DNA of 53,050 nucleotides from Acetobacterium malicum subsp. dehalogenans DSM 11527. GTDB lineage: Bacteria > Bacillota > Clostridia > Eubacteriales > Eubacteriaceae. A program made the position numbers and the translations under genes. Positions 15,795 through 25,835 of this stretch are shown in pieces. Position 1 is the stretch's first letter; every line of letters begins with the position of its first letter. Where the stretch lies: assembly GCF_000472665.1 (NCBI RefSeq), contig NZ_KI421449.1:1-53050 (forward strand), read 5' to 3'. The notes under the pieces are model-generated. The model was not told the origin of the DNA, did not search any database, and worked only from the letters and a program-made list of their open reading frames with translations.

Positions 15795-17168
15795 ATGGAA
15801 AGTATCAGTGTTGATGAAATACTTCACATTACCCAGGGGGAGCTGCTCCAGGGAACTCGGTCACTGGCAATTACAAATGTTGCCATTGACAGTCGCAAAA
15901 TAAAAAACAACTATTTATATGTGCCTATTGTTGGGGAAACAAATAACGGCCATGACTATATCAGTCAGGCCTGTTCTAATGGTGGCCGGGTTTGTCTGGC
16001 TGAGGAAAAGAACCGATCGTTTCCCGCGGAAATGACAGTGATATATGTGACTTCCACGTTAACGGCCATGAAAGCCCTGGCCGGTTTTAACCGACATCGT
16101 TATAAAATACCAGTGATTGCTATTACCGGCAGTAGTGGTAAAACAACCACCAAGGATCTGGTGGCCGCAGTGCTGTCGCAAAAATATCATACCTTAAAAA
16201 CAGAAGGTAACTTTAATAACGAATACGGCATTCCCCAGACTCTGTTTAATCTGGGACCTGACCATCAGATCGCCGTTATCGAAATGGGAATGGACCATCT
16301 GGGCGATATTTCAAAATCGATTGAGCTGGTTGATCCGGATATCAGCGTCATCACCAATGTCGGACTCAGCCATATCGAACGCCTGAAAACCCAGGAAAAC
16401 ATATATCTGGCCAAAAAAGAAATTTTGCAGACCTTATCAAGTGAAGGGATGGCTTATATCAATGGTGATGACGAATTTTTAAAAAAAATAACAGTAGCAG
16501 ATAACTGCTACCAGGTTAGAACCTTTGGTTTACAAGGGGCCCATGATGTTACAGCCCGGAACTACACGTCCACGCAAGCCGGTCTGGAAATTGAGGTAGA
16601 GTGGGAACAGCGAAACGAAGTCTTCACCTTTAATTATCCCGGCGAACATAATGTCTATAATTGCCTGGTGGCGATTGGCTTAGGTTATTTTCATGAAATG
16701 ACCCAACTGGAAATTCAAAAAGGTCTTGACGCTTTCGTTCCCAGTGGCAATCGGATGGATATTTTCACGTTTGGGGAAATCAAGGTTATTAATGACTCAT
16801 ACAACGCTAATCCTGATGCCATGCGGGCGACCCTGGATGTCCTGGCCACTCTGGGCCGTGACTATAAGCGAAAAATTGCAATTCTCGGTGATATGCTGGA
16901 AATGGGCGAATATGGCCCGGCCGCCCATCTTGAAGTGGGCCGCTACGCCCGGGATAAGGCCGATATTTTAATCGGAGTCGGCAAATTGGGGCAAGAGATT
17001 TGTCGGGGTTATGAAAATGCTGGACAGGTCTACCAGGTTTCGGATGCTTTGGCAGCTGGAGCATGCTTAAAAGAGATCGTCCAACCGGAGGATATTATTC
17101 TGATCAAAGCATCCCGGGGCATTGGTCTGGAACGGGTTATTGATTTTATCAAGGAAGGCGGTCAATAA
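15795..17168 (+). CDS. murF: UDP-N-acetylmuramoyl-tripeptide--D-alanyl-D-alanine ligase
   Basis: This 457-residue Mur ligase has an N-terminal UDP-binding domain and the P-loop GSSGKTTTKDL near 113. It also has TEGNFNNEYGIPQTL, which distinguishes MurF from MurE, VIEMGMDHLGDI, and the C-terminal ILGDMLEMGEYGP. It adds D-Ala-D-Ala to the UDP-MurNAc-tripeptide in the cytosol using ATP. The Shine-Dalgarno is weak. It lies 176 bp after the PBP gene, where murE would normally be; its stop overlaps the mraY start by one base. Confidence 0.97.
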   Translation: MESISVDEILHITQGELLQGTRSLAITNVAIDSRKIKNNYLYVPIVGETNNGHDYISQACSNGGRVCLAEEKNRSFPAEMTVIYVTSTLTAMKALAGFNRHRYKIPVIAITGSSGKTTTKDLVAAVLSQKYHTLKTEGNFNNEYGIPQTLFNLGPDHQIAVIEMGMDHLGDISKSIELVDPDISVITNVGLSHIERLKTQENIYLAKKEILQTLSSEGMAYINGDDEFLKKITVADNCYQVRTFGLQGAHDVTARNYTSTQAGLEIEVEWEQRNEVFTFNYPGEHNVYNCLVAIGLGYFHEMTQLEIQKGLDAFVPSGNRMDIFTFGEIKVINDSYNANPDAMRATLDVLATLGRDYKRKIAILGDMLEMGEYGPAAHLEVGRYARDKADILIGVGKLGQEICRGYENAGQVYQVSDALAAGACLKEIVQPEDIILIKASRGIGLERVIDFIKEGGQ

Positions 17169-18142
17169 TGGAGCTGACAATTTTACAAACTGGTCTGATC
17201 AGTGTGCTGATTTCATTTTTGGTTGTATATTTCGTGACGCCGCGGTTTATCCCCATGCTCAAACGGCTGAAATTTGGTCAGGCCATCAGAGAAGAAGGCC
17301 CCCAAAGTCATCTGGAGAAATCAGGAACCCCAACCATGGGCGGCCTGGTGATCCAATTGGGGGTGCTGGTTGCGGTTATGCTCTTGTCGGTGCTGATCGG
17401 TAACTGGGATTTTTTTCCGATTCTGGTGATGCTCTATTTCGGCGCGGTGGGCTTTGTTGACGACTATATTAAGGTGGCCAAAAAACATAATCTGGGTCTG
17501 CGGGCCTGGCAAAAAATGGTGCTCCAATGTATTGGGGCACTGGCCATCGCGCTGTATGCGTATTATTCACCGACGATTGGCTCGGAACTGGTCGTGCCAT
17601 TGATGAACCAGAGTATTGATTTTGGGATCTGGTATGTGCCATTTACGGTTATCGCGGTGGTAGCCATTGTCAATGCCGTTAACCTAACGGACGGACTGGA
17701 CGGACTGGCTTCCGGGGTGAGCCTGATTGTCGCGATATTCTTTTTTGTCGGTTCGCTGCTTCTACCCCATGCCAATACCAGTATTTTTATTGGTGCGATC
17801 ATTGGTGGTTGTTTGGGTTTCTTAAGACATAATTCAAACCCCGCTGATATCTTTATGGGAGACACCGGTTCGATGGCATTAGGAGGGGCAATTGTGGTAA
17901 TGGCCATCATTACCCAACTGCAAATTTTTCTGCTGATCGCCGGGGGTTTGTTTGTTATTGAGGCCTTATCGGTTGTTATCCAGGTGGGCTACTTTAAATC
18001 CACCGGGGGAAAGCGATTTTTTAAAATGGCCCCAATTCATCATCATTTCGAATTGTCAGGTTGGAGCGAAACCCGGGTTGTCACCGTATTCTGGGTCGTC
18101 ACCGCTATTTTTGTAACCATAGCATTTATTTGTTTAGGATAG
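17168..18142 (+). CDS. mraY: Phospho-N-acetylmuramoyl-pentapeptide-transferase
   Basis: This 324-residue integral membrane enzyme has about ten membrane segments. MraY signatures are TPTMGGLVIQ near 54, the acidic DDYIKVAKKHNLGL near 97, NLTDGLDGLASG near 172, and the APIHHHFEL loop near 288. It transfers phospho-MurNAc-pentapeptide to undecaprenyl phosphate, giving lipid I. It begins within the murF stop codon (TAATG) and is followed 12 bp later by murD. Confidence 0.98.
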   Translation: MELTILQTGLISVLISFLVVYFVTPRFIPMLKRLKFGQAIREEGPQSHLEKSGTPTMGGLVIQLGVLVAVMLLSVLIGNWDFFPILVMLYFGAVGFVDDYIKVAKKHNLGLRAWQKMVLQCIGALAIALYAYYSPTIGSELVVPLMNQSIDFGIWYVPFTVIAVVAIVNAVNLTDGLDGLASGVSLIVAIFFFVGSLLLPHANTSIFIGAIIGGCLGFLRHNSNPADIFMGDTGSMALGGAIVVMAIITQLQIFLLIAGGLFVIEALSVVIQVGYFKSTGGKRFFKMAPIHHHFELSGWSETRVVTVFWVVTAIFVTIAFICLG

Positions 18143-18154
18143 GAGAAGCACATT

Positions 18155-19516
18155 ATGAGAAAAAGGACCCTGGTGATAGGAGCCGCCCGAAGTGGGGTAG
18201 CTGTCACTGAATTATTATTAAATCATGGCGAAGCAGTGGTGTTAACCGATACCCGGGCATCGGGTATTGTCTTAAAAGAATTTCCACAGATTCTGGATTA
18301 TGAAAAGAATCCCGATTTCGAGTCGATTTTTGGCATTCAGCCCAGTCCGGAGATTTTAAAGGTAATTGATGAAGTGGTGGTAAGTCCCGGGGTACCGTTG
18401 ATTATCCCGATTATTCAAGCAGCTTATGAACAGGGTATTCCTGTCACTGGAGAGGTTGAAGCGGCCTATCGATTGACAAGAACACCTTTTATTGCCATTA
18501 CCGGAACCAATGGAAAAACGACGACGACGACCCTGTTGGGCGAGATCTTCAAAGCTTCTGGCCGGGGAACCTATGTGGTGGGAAATATTGGCGATCCGAT
18601 TACAAACTACGTCGACAGTGCTACCACAGATGAAGTTTTTGTGACTGAAATCAGCAGTTTTCAATTGGAGACCATCCATACCTTCCGGCCCCGGGCGGCG
18701 GCGATCCTTAATCTGACCCCAGATCATCTGGATCGTCACCTGACCATGGAAAATTATGTCAATGCCAAAGGCCGGATATTTGAAAATCAAACCGCTGAAG
18801 ACCTGCTGGTATTAAATGGGGATGATCCATTAGTCTGTGAGTTAGGCAAAAAAGCGATTTCTCAAAAAGCACTGTTCAGTTATCGAAAAACTGTCGATTA
18901 TGGTGCCTGGTGTTTAAATGGTGAAATCTACATTAACAACGGCAAAGAAACGATTTTGGTCTGTCGGGAAGACGAGCTGGGGATCATCGGTCCCCACAAC
19001 ACCATGAATGCGCTGGCAGCGCTGACGCTGGCCTACTTTTCAGGGGTTGAGCTGGCAGTCATTGTCCAAGTTCTCAAAACTTTTGCGGGTGTGGAACATC
19101 GATTGGAAATGGTGGGCTGTTTTGCGGGCGTAACCTATATCAACGACTCTAAAGGCACCAATACCAATGCCACTATTACGGCCCTTAATGCGGTGAAAGA
19201 ACCGATTATTCTGCTGGCCGGAGGCTATGATAAAAAGGAAGATTATGCCGAGCTGATGGAACTGGTGGCAAAACGGGTCAAACGACTGATCGTTTTAGGG
19301 GTGACCGCTGATGATCTGATTAAAACGGCCAATGCTAAAGGTTTTACGGCCATTACCAAAGTTGACAATTACGAGGAAGCGGTGGCCTGTGCCAAAGCAG
19401 CCGCAGTTGCCGGCGATACGGTTTTATTATCGCCGGCCTGTGCCAGCTGGGATATGTTTGACAACTATGAAATCCGAGGTCGGGTTTTCAAGCGATTGGT
19501 GACCGAAAATCAATAA
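18155..19516 (+). CDS. murD: UDP-N-acetylmuramoylalanine--D-glutamate ligase
   Basis: This 453-residue Mur ligase has the N-terminal Rossmann start RTLVIGAARSGVAV, the P-loop GTNGKTTTTTL near 117, EISSFQLETI and ILNLTPDHLDRH in the central domain, and YINDSKGTNTNAT near 326. The C-terminal domain carries ILLAGGYDKKEDY. It adds D-Glu to UDP-MurNAc-L-Ala using ATP. The start has AGGAGAAG upstream and follows mraY closely. Confidence 0.98.
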   Translation: MRKRTLVIGAARSGVAVTELLLNHGEAVVLTDTRASGIVLKEFPQILDYEKNPDFESIFGIQPSPEILKVIDEVVVSPGVPLIIPIIQAAYEQGIPVTGEVEAAYRLTRTPFIAITGTNGKTTTTTLLGEIFKASGRGTYVVGNIGDPITNYVDSATTDEVFVTEISSFQLETIHTFRPRAAAILNLTPDHLDRHLTMENYVNAKGRIFENQTAEDLLVLNGDDPLVCELGKKAISQKALFSYRKTVDYGAWCLNGEIYINNGKETILVCREDELGIIGPHNTMNALAALTLAYFSGVELAVIVQVLKTFAGVEHRLEMVGCFAGVTYINDSKGTNTNATITALNAVKEPIILLAGGYDKKEDYAELMELVAKRVKRLIVLGVTADDLIKTANAKGFTAITKVDNYEEAVACAKAAAVAGDTVLLSPACASWDMFDNYEIRGRVFKRLVTENQ

Positions 19517-19534
19517 GAATCCGAGGAGTAACCC

Positions 19535-20674
19535 ATGAAAAATGGAAAGATAGATCGACCCTTTTTGATTGCTCTGATGTTATTAGCAGGCATTGGGGTT
19601 ATCATGGTATTCAGTGCTAGCATGTACTCATCGACGATTAGTGGTGAAAAAGGTTATGCCCTGTTCTTGAAACAATTGGTTTTTGTTATTTTGGGTGTGA
19701 CAGTTATGGGAGTCATGAGCAAGATTGATTACCGAATTTATAAAAAATACTATATGGTGGGCATCGTGATTTCGGTTTTTCTTTTGATTATTGTTTTGAT
19801 CCCAGGAATCGGATTAAAGGTAAATGATGCCAGGCGGTGGATTGATTTGAAAGTGACCACTTTCCAACCATCTGAATTTGCCAAGGTCGCCGTTATTCTT
19901 TATTTCAGTACCATCATTTCCCGAAAACCTGGGATTATTAAAGAAAATATGCCGTTTTTATTAAATTGTATGCTCCCTCTGGGACTGATCTGCGGCCTGA
20001 CTGCCATTGAACCGTCTTTAAGCGCAGCCATGGCCATTGCCCTGGCCGCTGGCGGGGTACTTTATTTTGGTGGCATTAAATTTAAACTCTTTTATCCCTA
20101 CCTGGGCTTTGGATTATTGGCGGTGGCCGGTTTAATGATCGCCGAACCCTGGCGGTTGGATCGATTTAATGTTTTTTTGGGCAAAGGGGGGTATGATTAC
20201 CAGATATCCCAGTCACTGTTAGCGATTGGGACCGGTGGGATCTTTGGCCGAGGCCTGGGTAATGGCAAACAAAAGTACCTGTTTTTGCCGGAGTTACAAA
20301 ATGACTTTATCTTTGCCAACATTGCCGAAGAATTTGGTTTCATTGGCTGTTTGCTGGTTTTGGGCTTGTTTGCCTTTGTTATCTGGCGGGGTTTTCAGAT
20401 TGCTCAGAAATCTCAGGATACTTTTGCCTATCTGTATACCAGCAGTGTTATGATGTTGCTGGCATTCCAGGTTTTGGTTAATATCGGCGTGGCATCGGCG
20501 ATTATCCCGGTAACCGGGATGGCTTTACCCTTTATCAGTGCTGGTGGCTCCTCGATGATCATTCTGTTTGCGATGATGGGACCTATTTTAAATATCTCCA
20601 GGAATGTTGAATTCGGCAAGAAATTGGAGCCAAACAGAAAACCCGTACTAAACAAGAAAAAGATTGTGAGGTAG
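19535..20674 (+). CDS. ftsW: Lipid II-polymerising SEDS protein FtsW
   Basis: This 379-residue protein has about ten membrane segments and SEDS-family motifs: VFSASMYSS near 25, DARRWIDL and FQPSEFAKVA near 93-115, GIFGRGLGNGKQKYLFLPE near 235, DFIFANIAEEFGF, and GMALPFISAGGSS near 328. It polymerises glycan strands at the septum together with the class B PBP. It lies between murD and murG, the standard position, with CGAGGAG before the ATG. A basic C-terminal tail is cytosolic. Confidence 0.95.
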   Translation: MKNGKIDRPFLIALMLLAGIGVIMVFSASMYSSTISGEKGYALFLKQLVFVILGVTVMGVMSKIDYRIYKKYYMVGIVISVFLLIIVLIPGIGLKVNDARRWIDLKVTTFQPSEFAKVAVILYFSTIISRKPGIIKENMPFLLNCMLPLGLICGLTAIEPSLSAAMAIALAAGGVLYFGGIKFKLFYPYLGFGLLAVAGLMIAEPWRLDRFNVFLGKGGYDYQISQSLLAIGTGGIFGRGLGNGKQKYLFLPELQNDFIFANIAEEFGFIGCLLVLGLFAFVIWRGFQIAQKSQDTFAYLYTSSVMMLLAFQVLVNIGVASAIIPVTGMALPFISAGGSSMIILFAMMGPILNISRNVEFGKKLEPNRKPVLNKKKIVR

Positions 20675-20677
20675 ACT

Positions 20678-21781
20678 GTGAAAGTATTGATTGCAGCAGG
20701 CGGAACCGGGGGCCATATTTACCCGGGACTGGCGATTGCTGAAAAAATAAAAACTGAAAATCCCAGAGCTGAAATCATCTTTATCGGATCGCTGGTGGGG
20801 ATGGAAAAAAACATTATTCCCCAGCATGGTTATCCGATTGAGTATATTCGGGTCAGGGGCTTTGAGCGAAAGGCCTCATTGGAAACCCTGGCGGCAATTA
20901 AAGGAATTTTTGACGGACTCAATGATTCCAAAAAAATAATCAAGAAACATCAGCCGGATCTGGTTATCGGTACCGGCGGCTTTACCGCCGGACCACTGCT
21001 GTTAATCGCCAGTCGCCGGAAAATTAAAACGATGATTCATGAACAAAATGCCTATCCCGGAAAAACAAATTTGATGCTGGGAACTCGGGTCGACCGGATT
21101 GCCATCAGTTTTAAAGAAGCTGAAAAGTATTTTCCCCAGGAGCGAACCTTTCTGGCTGGAAATCCGGTGCGGTCGGAATACCACCAGATTGACCGTAGTG
21201 AATTGCGAAAGAATCTGAATCTTTCGGACTCGCAAAAAATGATTTTAATTATGGGCGGCAGCCAGGGGGCCGGTTCCATTAACCAAAGTGCTTTGTCATT
21301 GATCGCCTCCTATAAAGAGCGCGAAGATCGGGTGATTTATCACTTAACCGGAAAAGATCAGTACCAAGCCATCAAACAAGAAGTGGAAAACCTGGGGCGT
21401 TCACCATCTGGTCATGTTTTTGTGGAAGCCTACAGCAATGAGGTGCACCGCCTTTTAGGGGCCGCGGATCTGGTGATCAGCCGTTCCGGCGCGATGTCAG
21501 TGGCTGAAATTCAAGCGGTGGGAGTTCCTTCAATTCTGGTTCCCTATCCCCTGGCAGCCGGAAATCATCAGGAATTCAATGCCCGGGTAATAACTGATGC
21601 TGGCGGCGGGGTTCTTATCAAAGATCAGGATCTGACTGGTGCGCTGCTCATTCAAACTGTCGAATCGCTATTGGATGACGATGAAAAACGCCAGAAGATG
21701 AGCCAAATGACAAGGGAACAAAGTATTTTTAATGCCGGAGATCGGATTTATGACGAAATAAATAAATTAATGGAGAATTAA
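20678..21781 (+). CDS. murG: UDP-GlcNAc--undecaprenyl-pyrophosphoryl-MurNAc-pentapeptide transferase
   Basis: This 367-residue GT-B glycosyltransferase has AAGGTGGHIYPGLA at the N terminus, GTGGFTAGP near 98, GGSQGAGSIN near 190, and SRSGAMSVAE with PYPLAAGNHQ in the C-terminal UDP-GlcNAc-binding half. It converts lipid I to lipid II on the cytosolic face. The start is GTG 20678, three bases after the ftsW stop, with GTGAGG upstream. Its stop codon overlaps the ftsQ start by one base. Confidence 0.98.
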   Translation: MKVLIAAGGTGGHIYPGLAIAEKIKTENPRAEIIFIGSLVGMEKNIIPQHGYPIEYIRVRGFERKASLETLAAIKGIFDGLNDSKKIIKKHQPDLVIGTGGFTAGPLLLIASRRKIKTMIHEQNAYPGKTNLMLGTRVDRIAISFKEAEKYFPQERTFLAGNPVRSEYHQIDRSELRKNLNLSDSQKMILIMGGSQGAGSINQSALSLIASYKEREDRVIYHLTGKDQYQAIKQEVENLGRSPSGHVFVEAYSNEVHRLLGAADLVISRSGAMSVAEIQAVGVPSILVPYPLAAGNHQEFNARVITDAGGGVLIKDQDLTGALLIQTVESLLDDDEKRQKMSQMTREQSIFNAGDRIYDEINKLMEN

Positions 21782-22626
21782 TGAAACGATCAAAGAAGAA
21801 AAAACCCAATGAAAAAAACCTCAAAAAAGCGCAAAGCCACGAGTTGTCAAAACAGGAGCTCCGGGAACAACGGCGGCGGCAGCGAAAAGTAAACAAGCGC
21901 AAACGGCTGATGAAGGGCCTGATTACCATCCTGATTATCTTAGGTGTAATTGGTGCGATCAGCTTTGGTGTTTATCAGGCTGTTAATCTGGGCATCTTCA
22001 ACGTGACTGAAATTGAAGTGGTCGGCAATGAGATTGTTGATGTGCAGTCAGTGGTTGAAGCATCAGGAATAAACGTTGGGGAGAGTATCTTTTTGATTGA
22101 TGTTAACCAGGCTAATTATAATATTAATGCCTTGATGAATCTGGATGAACTGGAGATTTCCAAGATCATGCCGAATAAGATTCTGATCCGGATGGTGGAG
22201 TCGGTACCAATTTGTGCAGTTAATTACGATAATAAAGTTTATTATCTGACTGAAGATAAAAGATTGATTGAAGATGGGGAATATTTAAGAAAAACCGATA
22301 TTCCATTAATTTTTGGCAGCGATGCCGTGACTATCTCAGAAATTGGCAAGGAAGTGGCGGTCGAACCCTATTGGCGTTTTGATACCGTGATGAATATTCT
22401 GAAAGATTTAAAAAATGACGGCAACTTGGGGAAAATATCCGAGGTCCGGATGACTGACGTGAATACCTATGAAATAGTCACCAAAAATGGGACGGTTTTT
22501 ATTCTCTGGGATTATAATAATTATCTGGAGAATAAGGCCTATATTCAGACTAATCTGGATAAGAATACCAGCAATATGGTCATTAATTTAGCGGCAGGGA
22601 CAAAGCCAGTCATCAAACCCCGCTAA
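21781..22626 (+). CDS. ftsQ: Cell division protein FtsQ/DivIB
   Basis: This 281-residue protein has a very basic, Lys/Arg-rich cytosolic N terminus (about 1-43), one membrane segment (about 44-68), and an external POTRA domain opening with FNVTEIEVVGNEIVD. A beta-rich domain follows, ending in a segment of the FtsQ type (EVRMTDVNTYEIVTKNG). It connects FtsL/DivIC to the septal synthase. It overlaps the murG stop by one base. Confidence 0.93.
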   Translation: MKRSKKKKPNEKNLKKAQSHELSKQELREQRRRQRKVNKRKRLMKGLITILIILGVIGAISFGVYQAVNLGIFNVTEIEVVGNEIVDVQSVVEASGINVGESIFLIDVNQANYNINALMNLDELEISKIMPNKILIRMVESVPICAVNYDNKVYYLTEDKRLIEDGEYLRKTDIPLIFGSDAVTISEIGKEVAVEPYWRFDTVMNILKDLKNDGNLGKISEVRMTDVNTYEIVTKNGTVFILWDYNNYLENKAYIQTNLDKNTSNMVINLAAGTKPVIKPR

Positions 22627-22714
22627 ATACCTCAGCACTTCTCAGGATTTCTGCTTAATGTTTTGTTGGATAATAAAATATCAGCGTTATTTTACTTAAT
22701 TTATTATTCAATAG

Positions 22715-22743
22715 TTGAAAAATTTGTAAATAAAGGTTAATAT
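22715..22743 (+). promoter_or_regulatory. Promoter for ftsZ
   Basis: TTGAAA (22715-22720), a 17-bp spacer and TAATAT (22738-22743). It lies about 150 bp before the GTG start of ftsZ, so ftsZ has its own transcription in addition to the dcw operon. Confidence 0.75.
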
Positions 22744-22895
22744 AAAGGGGTGAACATTTCTTTAGCTATAAATTGTGGGAAGAAGTGTTATTAAAGATGA
22801 AAAAGCAACTGAGACATTTCATGTGTTTCAGGAAAAAAGATACAAGAGATATCAATTTAGTACGAGAAAGCTGTTTAGTAAGAGGAGGAATAAAA

Positions 22896-23948
22896 GTGTT
22901 TGAATTAGATGGGAATTACGATAATTTTGCAAAAATTCGTGTTATAGGTGTCGGTGGTGGCGGAAATAATGCCATTAATCGGATGATTGAAGCCGGAATG
23001 AAGGGCGTCGATTTTATTGCGATTAATACCGATAAACAAGCCCTGGCCTTAGCTTTATCTGAAAAAAAGCTTCAAATCGGCGAAAAAATCACCCAGGGAC
23101 TTGGTTCTGGGGGAAATCCTGAAATTGGTCAGAAAGCCGCAGAAGAAAGCAAGGATGCCATTGCAGATATGATTAAAGACACCGATCTGTTGTTTTTAAC
23201 AGCCGGTATGGGCGGCGGAACCGGATCCGGTGCGGCACCGATTATTGCAAAAATCGCCAAAGACATGGGCATTTTAACCATTGGTGTGGTCACCAAACCG
23301 TTCTCTTTTGAAGGTCGGGTACGGATGCGTAATGCCCAGATTGCCAGCGAATTTTTACAGGAAAATGTCGACTCACTGGTAACGATCCCGAATGACCGAC
23401 TATTGAGAATGGCCGATAAATCAACCTCTCTGAAAGATGCCTTTAAATTAGCTGATGATGTATTGCTCCAGGGCGTCAAAAGTATCTCGGATCTGATCGC
23501 GATGCCAGGACTGATCAGTCTTGACTTTGCCGATGTTAAAACAATTATGAAAGATACTGGCCTGGCTCATATGGGTGTTGGTCGCGCGACTGGCGATAAC
23601 CGTGCGGAGGAAGCTGCTAAACAAGCGATTCTCAGTCCGTTGTTGGAAACCCAGATCGATGGGGCAACCGGGGTATTGCTTAATATTACCGCTGGCGAAG
23701 ATCTTTCTTTATTTGAAGTCGATAAGGCTGCCAGCATTGCCAGAGAAGCTTCTGACCCAGATGCCAACGTTATTTTTGGGGCAACCATTGATGAATCATT
23801 AGGCGATGAAATCAAAATCACGGTTATTGCGACAGGCTTTTTATCTGGTGGCGAAAAAGAAAAGAAAGCCGTCATTAAAAAAGTTGTAAAGAGTGCCAAT
23901 GATTCGGTTGGCGAATTTTCAATTCCAGATTTCCTGACCCAAGAATAA
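22896..23948 (+). CDS. ftsZ: Cell division GTPase FtsZ
   Basis: This 350-residue tubulin-like GTPase has [15 protein letters not shown] at the N terminus, AINTDKQAL, the GTP signature [12 protein letters not shown] near 103, and [17 protein letters not shown] (T7 loop, near 205). A C-terminal tail ends in [11 protein letters not shown], which serves as the docking peptide for SepF/FtsA-type partners. It forms the Z-ring at mid-cell. GTG 22896 is preferred over the in-frame ATG 41 codons upstream: AAGAGGAGG lies just before it, and the upstream residues are not FtsZ-like. Confidence 0.97.
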   Translation: MFELDGNYDNFAKIRVIGVGGGGNNAINRMIEAGMKGVDFIAINTDKQALALALSEKKLQIGEKITQGLGSGGNPEIGQKAAEESKDAIADMIKDTDLLFLTAGMGGGTGSGAAPIIAKIAKDMGILTIGVVTKPFSFEGRVRMRNAQIASEFLQENVDSLVTIPNDRLLRMADKSTSLKDAFKLADDVLLQGVKSISDLIAMPGLISLDFADVKTIMKDTGLAHMGVGRATGDNRAEEAAKQAILSPLLETQIDGATGVLLNITAGEDLSLFEVDKAASIAREASDPDANVIFGATIDESLGDEIKITVIATGFLSGGEKEKKAVIKKVVKSANDSVGEFSIPDFLTQE

Positions 23949-23953
23949 TACTT

Positions 23954-24436
23954 ATGAAATGTCCGTATTGTGCGTTCGATGACAGCAAGGTGGTCGATTC
24001 ACGGCCATCCGAAGAAGGAACAATGATCCGCAGACGCAGGGAGTGCAATCGCTGTAATAAACGTTTTACGACCTACGAACGGGTCGAAAACATCCCGCTG
24101 ATTGTTGTTAAAAAAGGCGGTCAACGAACAGCCTTCGATAAAAATAAAATATTCAATGGCATGATTAAGGCCTGTGAAAAACGGCCGGTTCCCATTGATA
24201 CCATTAAAACAGTGGTCGATGATCTGGAACGGAGCCTCTATCAGAGTGAAATGAAAGAAGTGCCATCATCGCTGATTGGCGAACAGGTCATGGTTGCCTT
24301 AAAGAGCATGGATCAGGTCGCCTATGTCCGTTTTGCTTCCGTCTATCGGCAGTTTAAGGACGTGGCCTCGTTTATGGATGAGCTGGAACGATTAATTTCA
24401 GAAAAACAGGCTGAGGGTGCGCATGAAACAGTTTGA
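23954..24436 (+). CDS. nrdR: Transcriptional repressor NrdR
   Basis: This 160-residue protein has an N-terminal zinc ribbon ([11 protein letters not shown] ... CNRCNKRF) and an ATP-cone domain (about 46-136, [15 protein letters not shown]). NrdR senses ATP/dATP and represses ribonucleotide reductase genes. It is encoded 5 bp after ftsZ and overlaps the following Nudix gene by 14 bp. This puts a control on dNTP supply in the division cluster. Confidence 0.97.
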   Translation: MKCPYCAFDDSKVVDSRPSEEGTMIRRRRECNRCNKRFTTYERVENIPLIVVKKGGQRTAFDKNKIFNGMIKACEKRPVPIDTIKTVVDDLERSLYQSEMKEVPSSLIGEQVMVALKSMDQVAYVRFASVYRQFKDVASFMDELERLISEKQAEGAHETV

Positions 24437-24971
24437 AAAAACCGTAAGCAGTGAAGTCATTTATGATGGCCGAATTGTCAAGCTACGAATCGATGAAGTT
24501 GAGCTACCGGACGGCAGTTTTTCAAAACGGGAAATTGTTGACCATCAGGGTGCAGTAGCCATTTTGGCAGTTAAAGATGGGCAGATGATCTTTGTGAAAC
24601 AATACCGGATTGCCAGTCAGCAGCTGCTGACCGAAATACCGGCCGGTCTGCTGGAAAGTGGCGAGACGCCGGAAGCCGCTGCGATCCGGGAATGCCGGGA
24701 AGAAATCGGCTATCGTCCGGTCAATCTTTTTAAACTGGGAGACTTTATTCCGACCCCAGGTTATTGTTCAGAAAAAATCACCCTGTTTTGCGCTACCGAA
24801 TTTGTTTGGGACCCCCTGGAAGAAGATCCGGATGAATTCATCAAAGTCGTTAAAATTCCTGTACGGACAGCTCGAACCCTGTTTATCAACGGACAGTTCA
24901 TTGATGGTAAAACCGTGGCAGCATTGGGGTATTATTTTTCCATTGCCGCAAGAAGACTGATAGCAGAATAA
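24423..24971 (+). CDS. Nudix hydrolase, ADP-ribose pyrophosphatase type
   Basis: This protein is about 182 residues long with a perfect Nudix box G-x5-E-x7-R-E-x2-E-E-x-G-Y near 76-98 ([20 protein letters not shown]). It also has the EIPAGLLE lead-in and the downstream [10 protein letters not shown] motif of the ADP-ribose pyrophosphatase subgroup (NudF/YqkG). By family it hydrolyses ADP-ribose to AMP and ribose-5-phosphate. ATG 24423 has GAGG 6 bp upstream; a GTG at 24417 is possible. The terminator that follows ends the transcript. Confidence 0.92.
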   Translation: MKQFEKTVSSEVIYDGRIVKLRIDEVELPDGSFSKREIVDHQGAVAILAVKDGQMIFVKQYRIASQQLLTEIPAGLLESGETPEAAAIRECREEIGYRPVNLFKLGDFIPTPGYCSEKITLFCATEFVWDPLEEDPDEFIKVVKIPVRTARTLFINGQFIDGKTVAALGYYFSIAARRLIAE

Positions 24972-24990
24972 TAATAATGTTCAATGAGGA

Positions 24991-25037
24991 TAGATGGTTT
25001 ATTTCGATGCAGAGCATTAGAATAAATCATCTATTTT
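24991..25037 (+). terminator. Intrinsic terminator after the Nudix gene
   Basis: A 13-bp stem (24991-25003 with 25021-25033, one G-U) has a 17-nt loop and is followed by TTTTG. Confidence 0.8.
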
Positions 25038-25112
25038 GTATTATTTATCATCGCGCCAGTCAGATAAGTAGCACTTAAGGACAGAAGGACCATAAATAAT
25101 AGAATCGATTGT

Positions 25113-25150
25113 TTCAGACCAGCGATTTCGGTTGGAATCTCGGGTCTGAA
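25113..25150 (+). promoter_or_regulatory. Hairpin in the leader of the M50/scpAB operon
   Basis: TTCAGACC (25113-25120) pairs perfectly with GGTCTGAA (25143-25150), and GATT/AATC pairs inside. A small TTGAC-GTCAA palindrome follows near 25160-25173. No T-run is present, so it is not a terminator. It could be a leader structure or operator. I see no clear promoter here. Confidence 0.35.
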
Positions 25151-25191
25151 TAAATCAGATTGACAACGTCAAATTACGAGGTGAACAGATA

Positions 25192-25833
25192 ATGTTTAAT
25201 TTTACACCAGACTATTTTTATAATTTAATACTGAGCTTACCGGGAATATTGATTGCCATCAGTTTTCACGAAATGGCTCATGGTTATGCCGCTGATTCAA
25301 TGGGGGATCCAACCCCTAAAAATGCCGGACGATTAACATTAAATCCGCTGAAACATATTGATCCGCTGGGCTTTATCTCAATGCTGTTATTCCGCTTTGG
25401 CTGGGCTAAACCGGTGCCGGTGAATCCGGGAAATTTCAAAGATCGGAAAAAGGGGATGATTGTGGTATCCTTGTCAGGGGTGCTCACCAATCTGTTGCTG
25501 GCGTTTTTTGGAATGGCCGCCTATCTGGCAGTGGTGCCCCTGAACAATGAAGTGTTGATGCTGGTGTTGCAGTATATTTATATATATAATATCATGTTTG
25601 CGGTCTTTAATATTATACCCATTCCGCCGCTGGACGGATCCCAGATTCTGGTTTTATTTTTGCCGCCTAAAGCACTGATGACCTACTATAAATATCAGCG
25701 CTACGGTATGATTGCAATTTTTGTACTGGCCTTTACTGGATTGTTGGGAATGATTATCAACCCCGTTATTAATGGGATATCGAGCCTTTTTTTTGCCATA
25801 TTACTGCCAATTTTTAATCTGATCTGGTCCTGA
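25192..25833 (+). CDS. Site-2 protease-like M50 metallopeptidase, membrane protein
   Basis: This 213-residue integral membrane protein has the zinc motif HEMAH (H-E-x-x-H) near 23-27 and the second motif NIIPIPPLDGSQ near 138, inside membrane segments. HIDPLGF and AKPVPVNPGNF lie between. These are hallmarks of the short, PDZ-less site-2 protease group (YwhC type). The physiological substrate is unknown. GAGGTGAAC precedes the ATG. In many Firmicutes this gene lies directly upstream of scpA, as here (2 bp gap). Confidence 0.93.
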   Translation: MFNFTPDYFYNLILSLPGILIAISFHEMAHGYAADSMGDPTPKNAGRLTLNPLKHIDPLGFISMLLFRFGWAKPVPVNPGNFKDRKKGMIVVSLSGVLTNLLLAFFGMAAYLAVVPLNNEVLMLVLQYIYIYNIMFAVFNIIPIPPLDGSQILVLFLPPKALMTYYKYQRYGMIAIFVLAFTGLLGMIINPVINGISSLFFAILLPIFNLIWS

Positions 25834-25835
25834 TT

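Noticed and set aside
22773-22895. 41-codon N-terminal extension of FtsZ
   Set aside because: The extension is not FtsZ-like, while GTG 22896 has an AAGAGGAGG site and gives the usual 350-residue length.
25161-25173. TTGAC-AAC-GTCAA palindrome as a regulator site
   Set aside because: It is short and single, and could equally be a chance match within the leader; too weak to call on its own.
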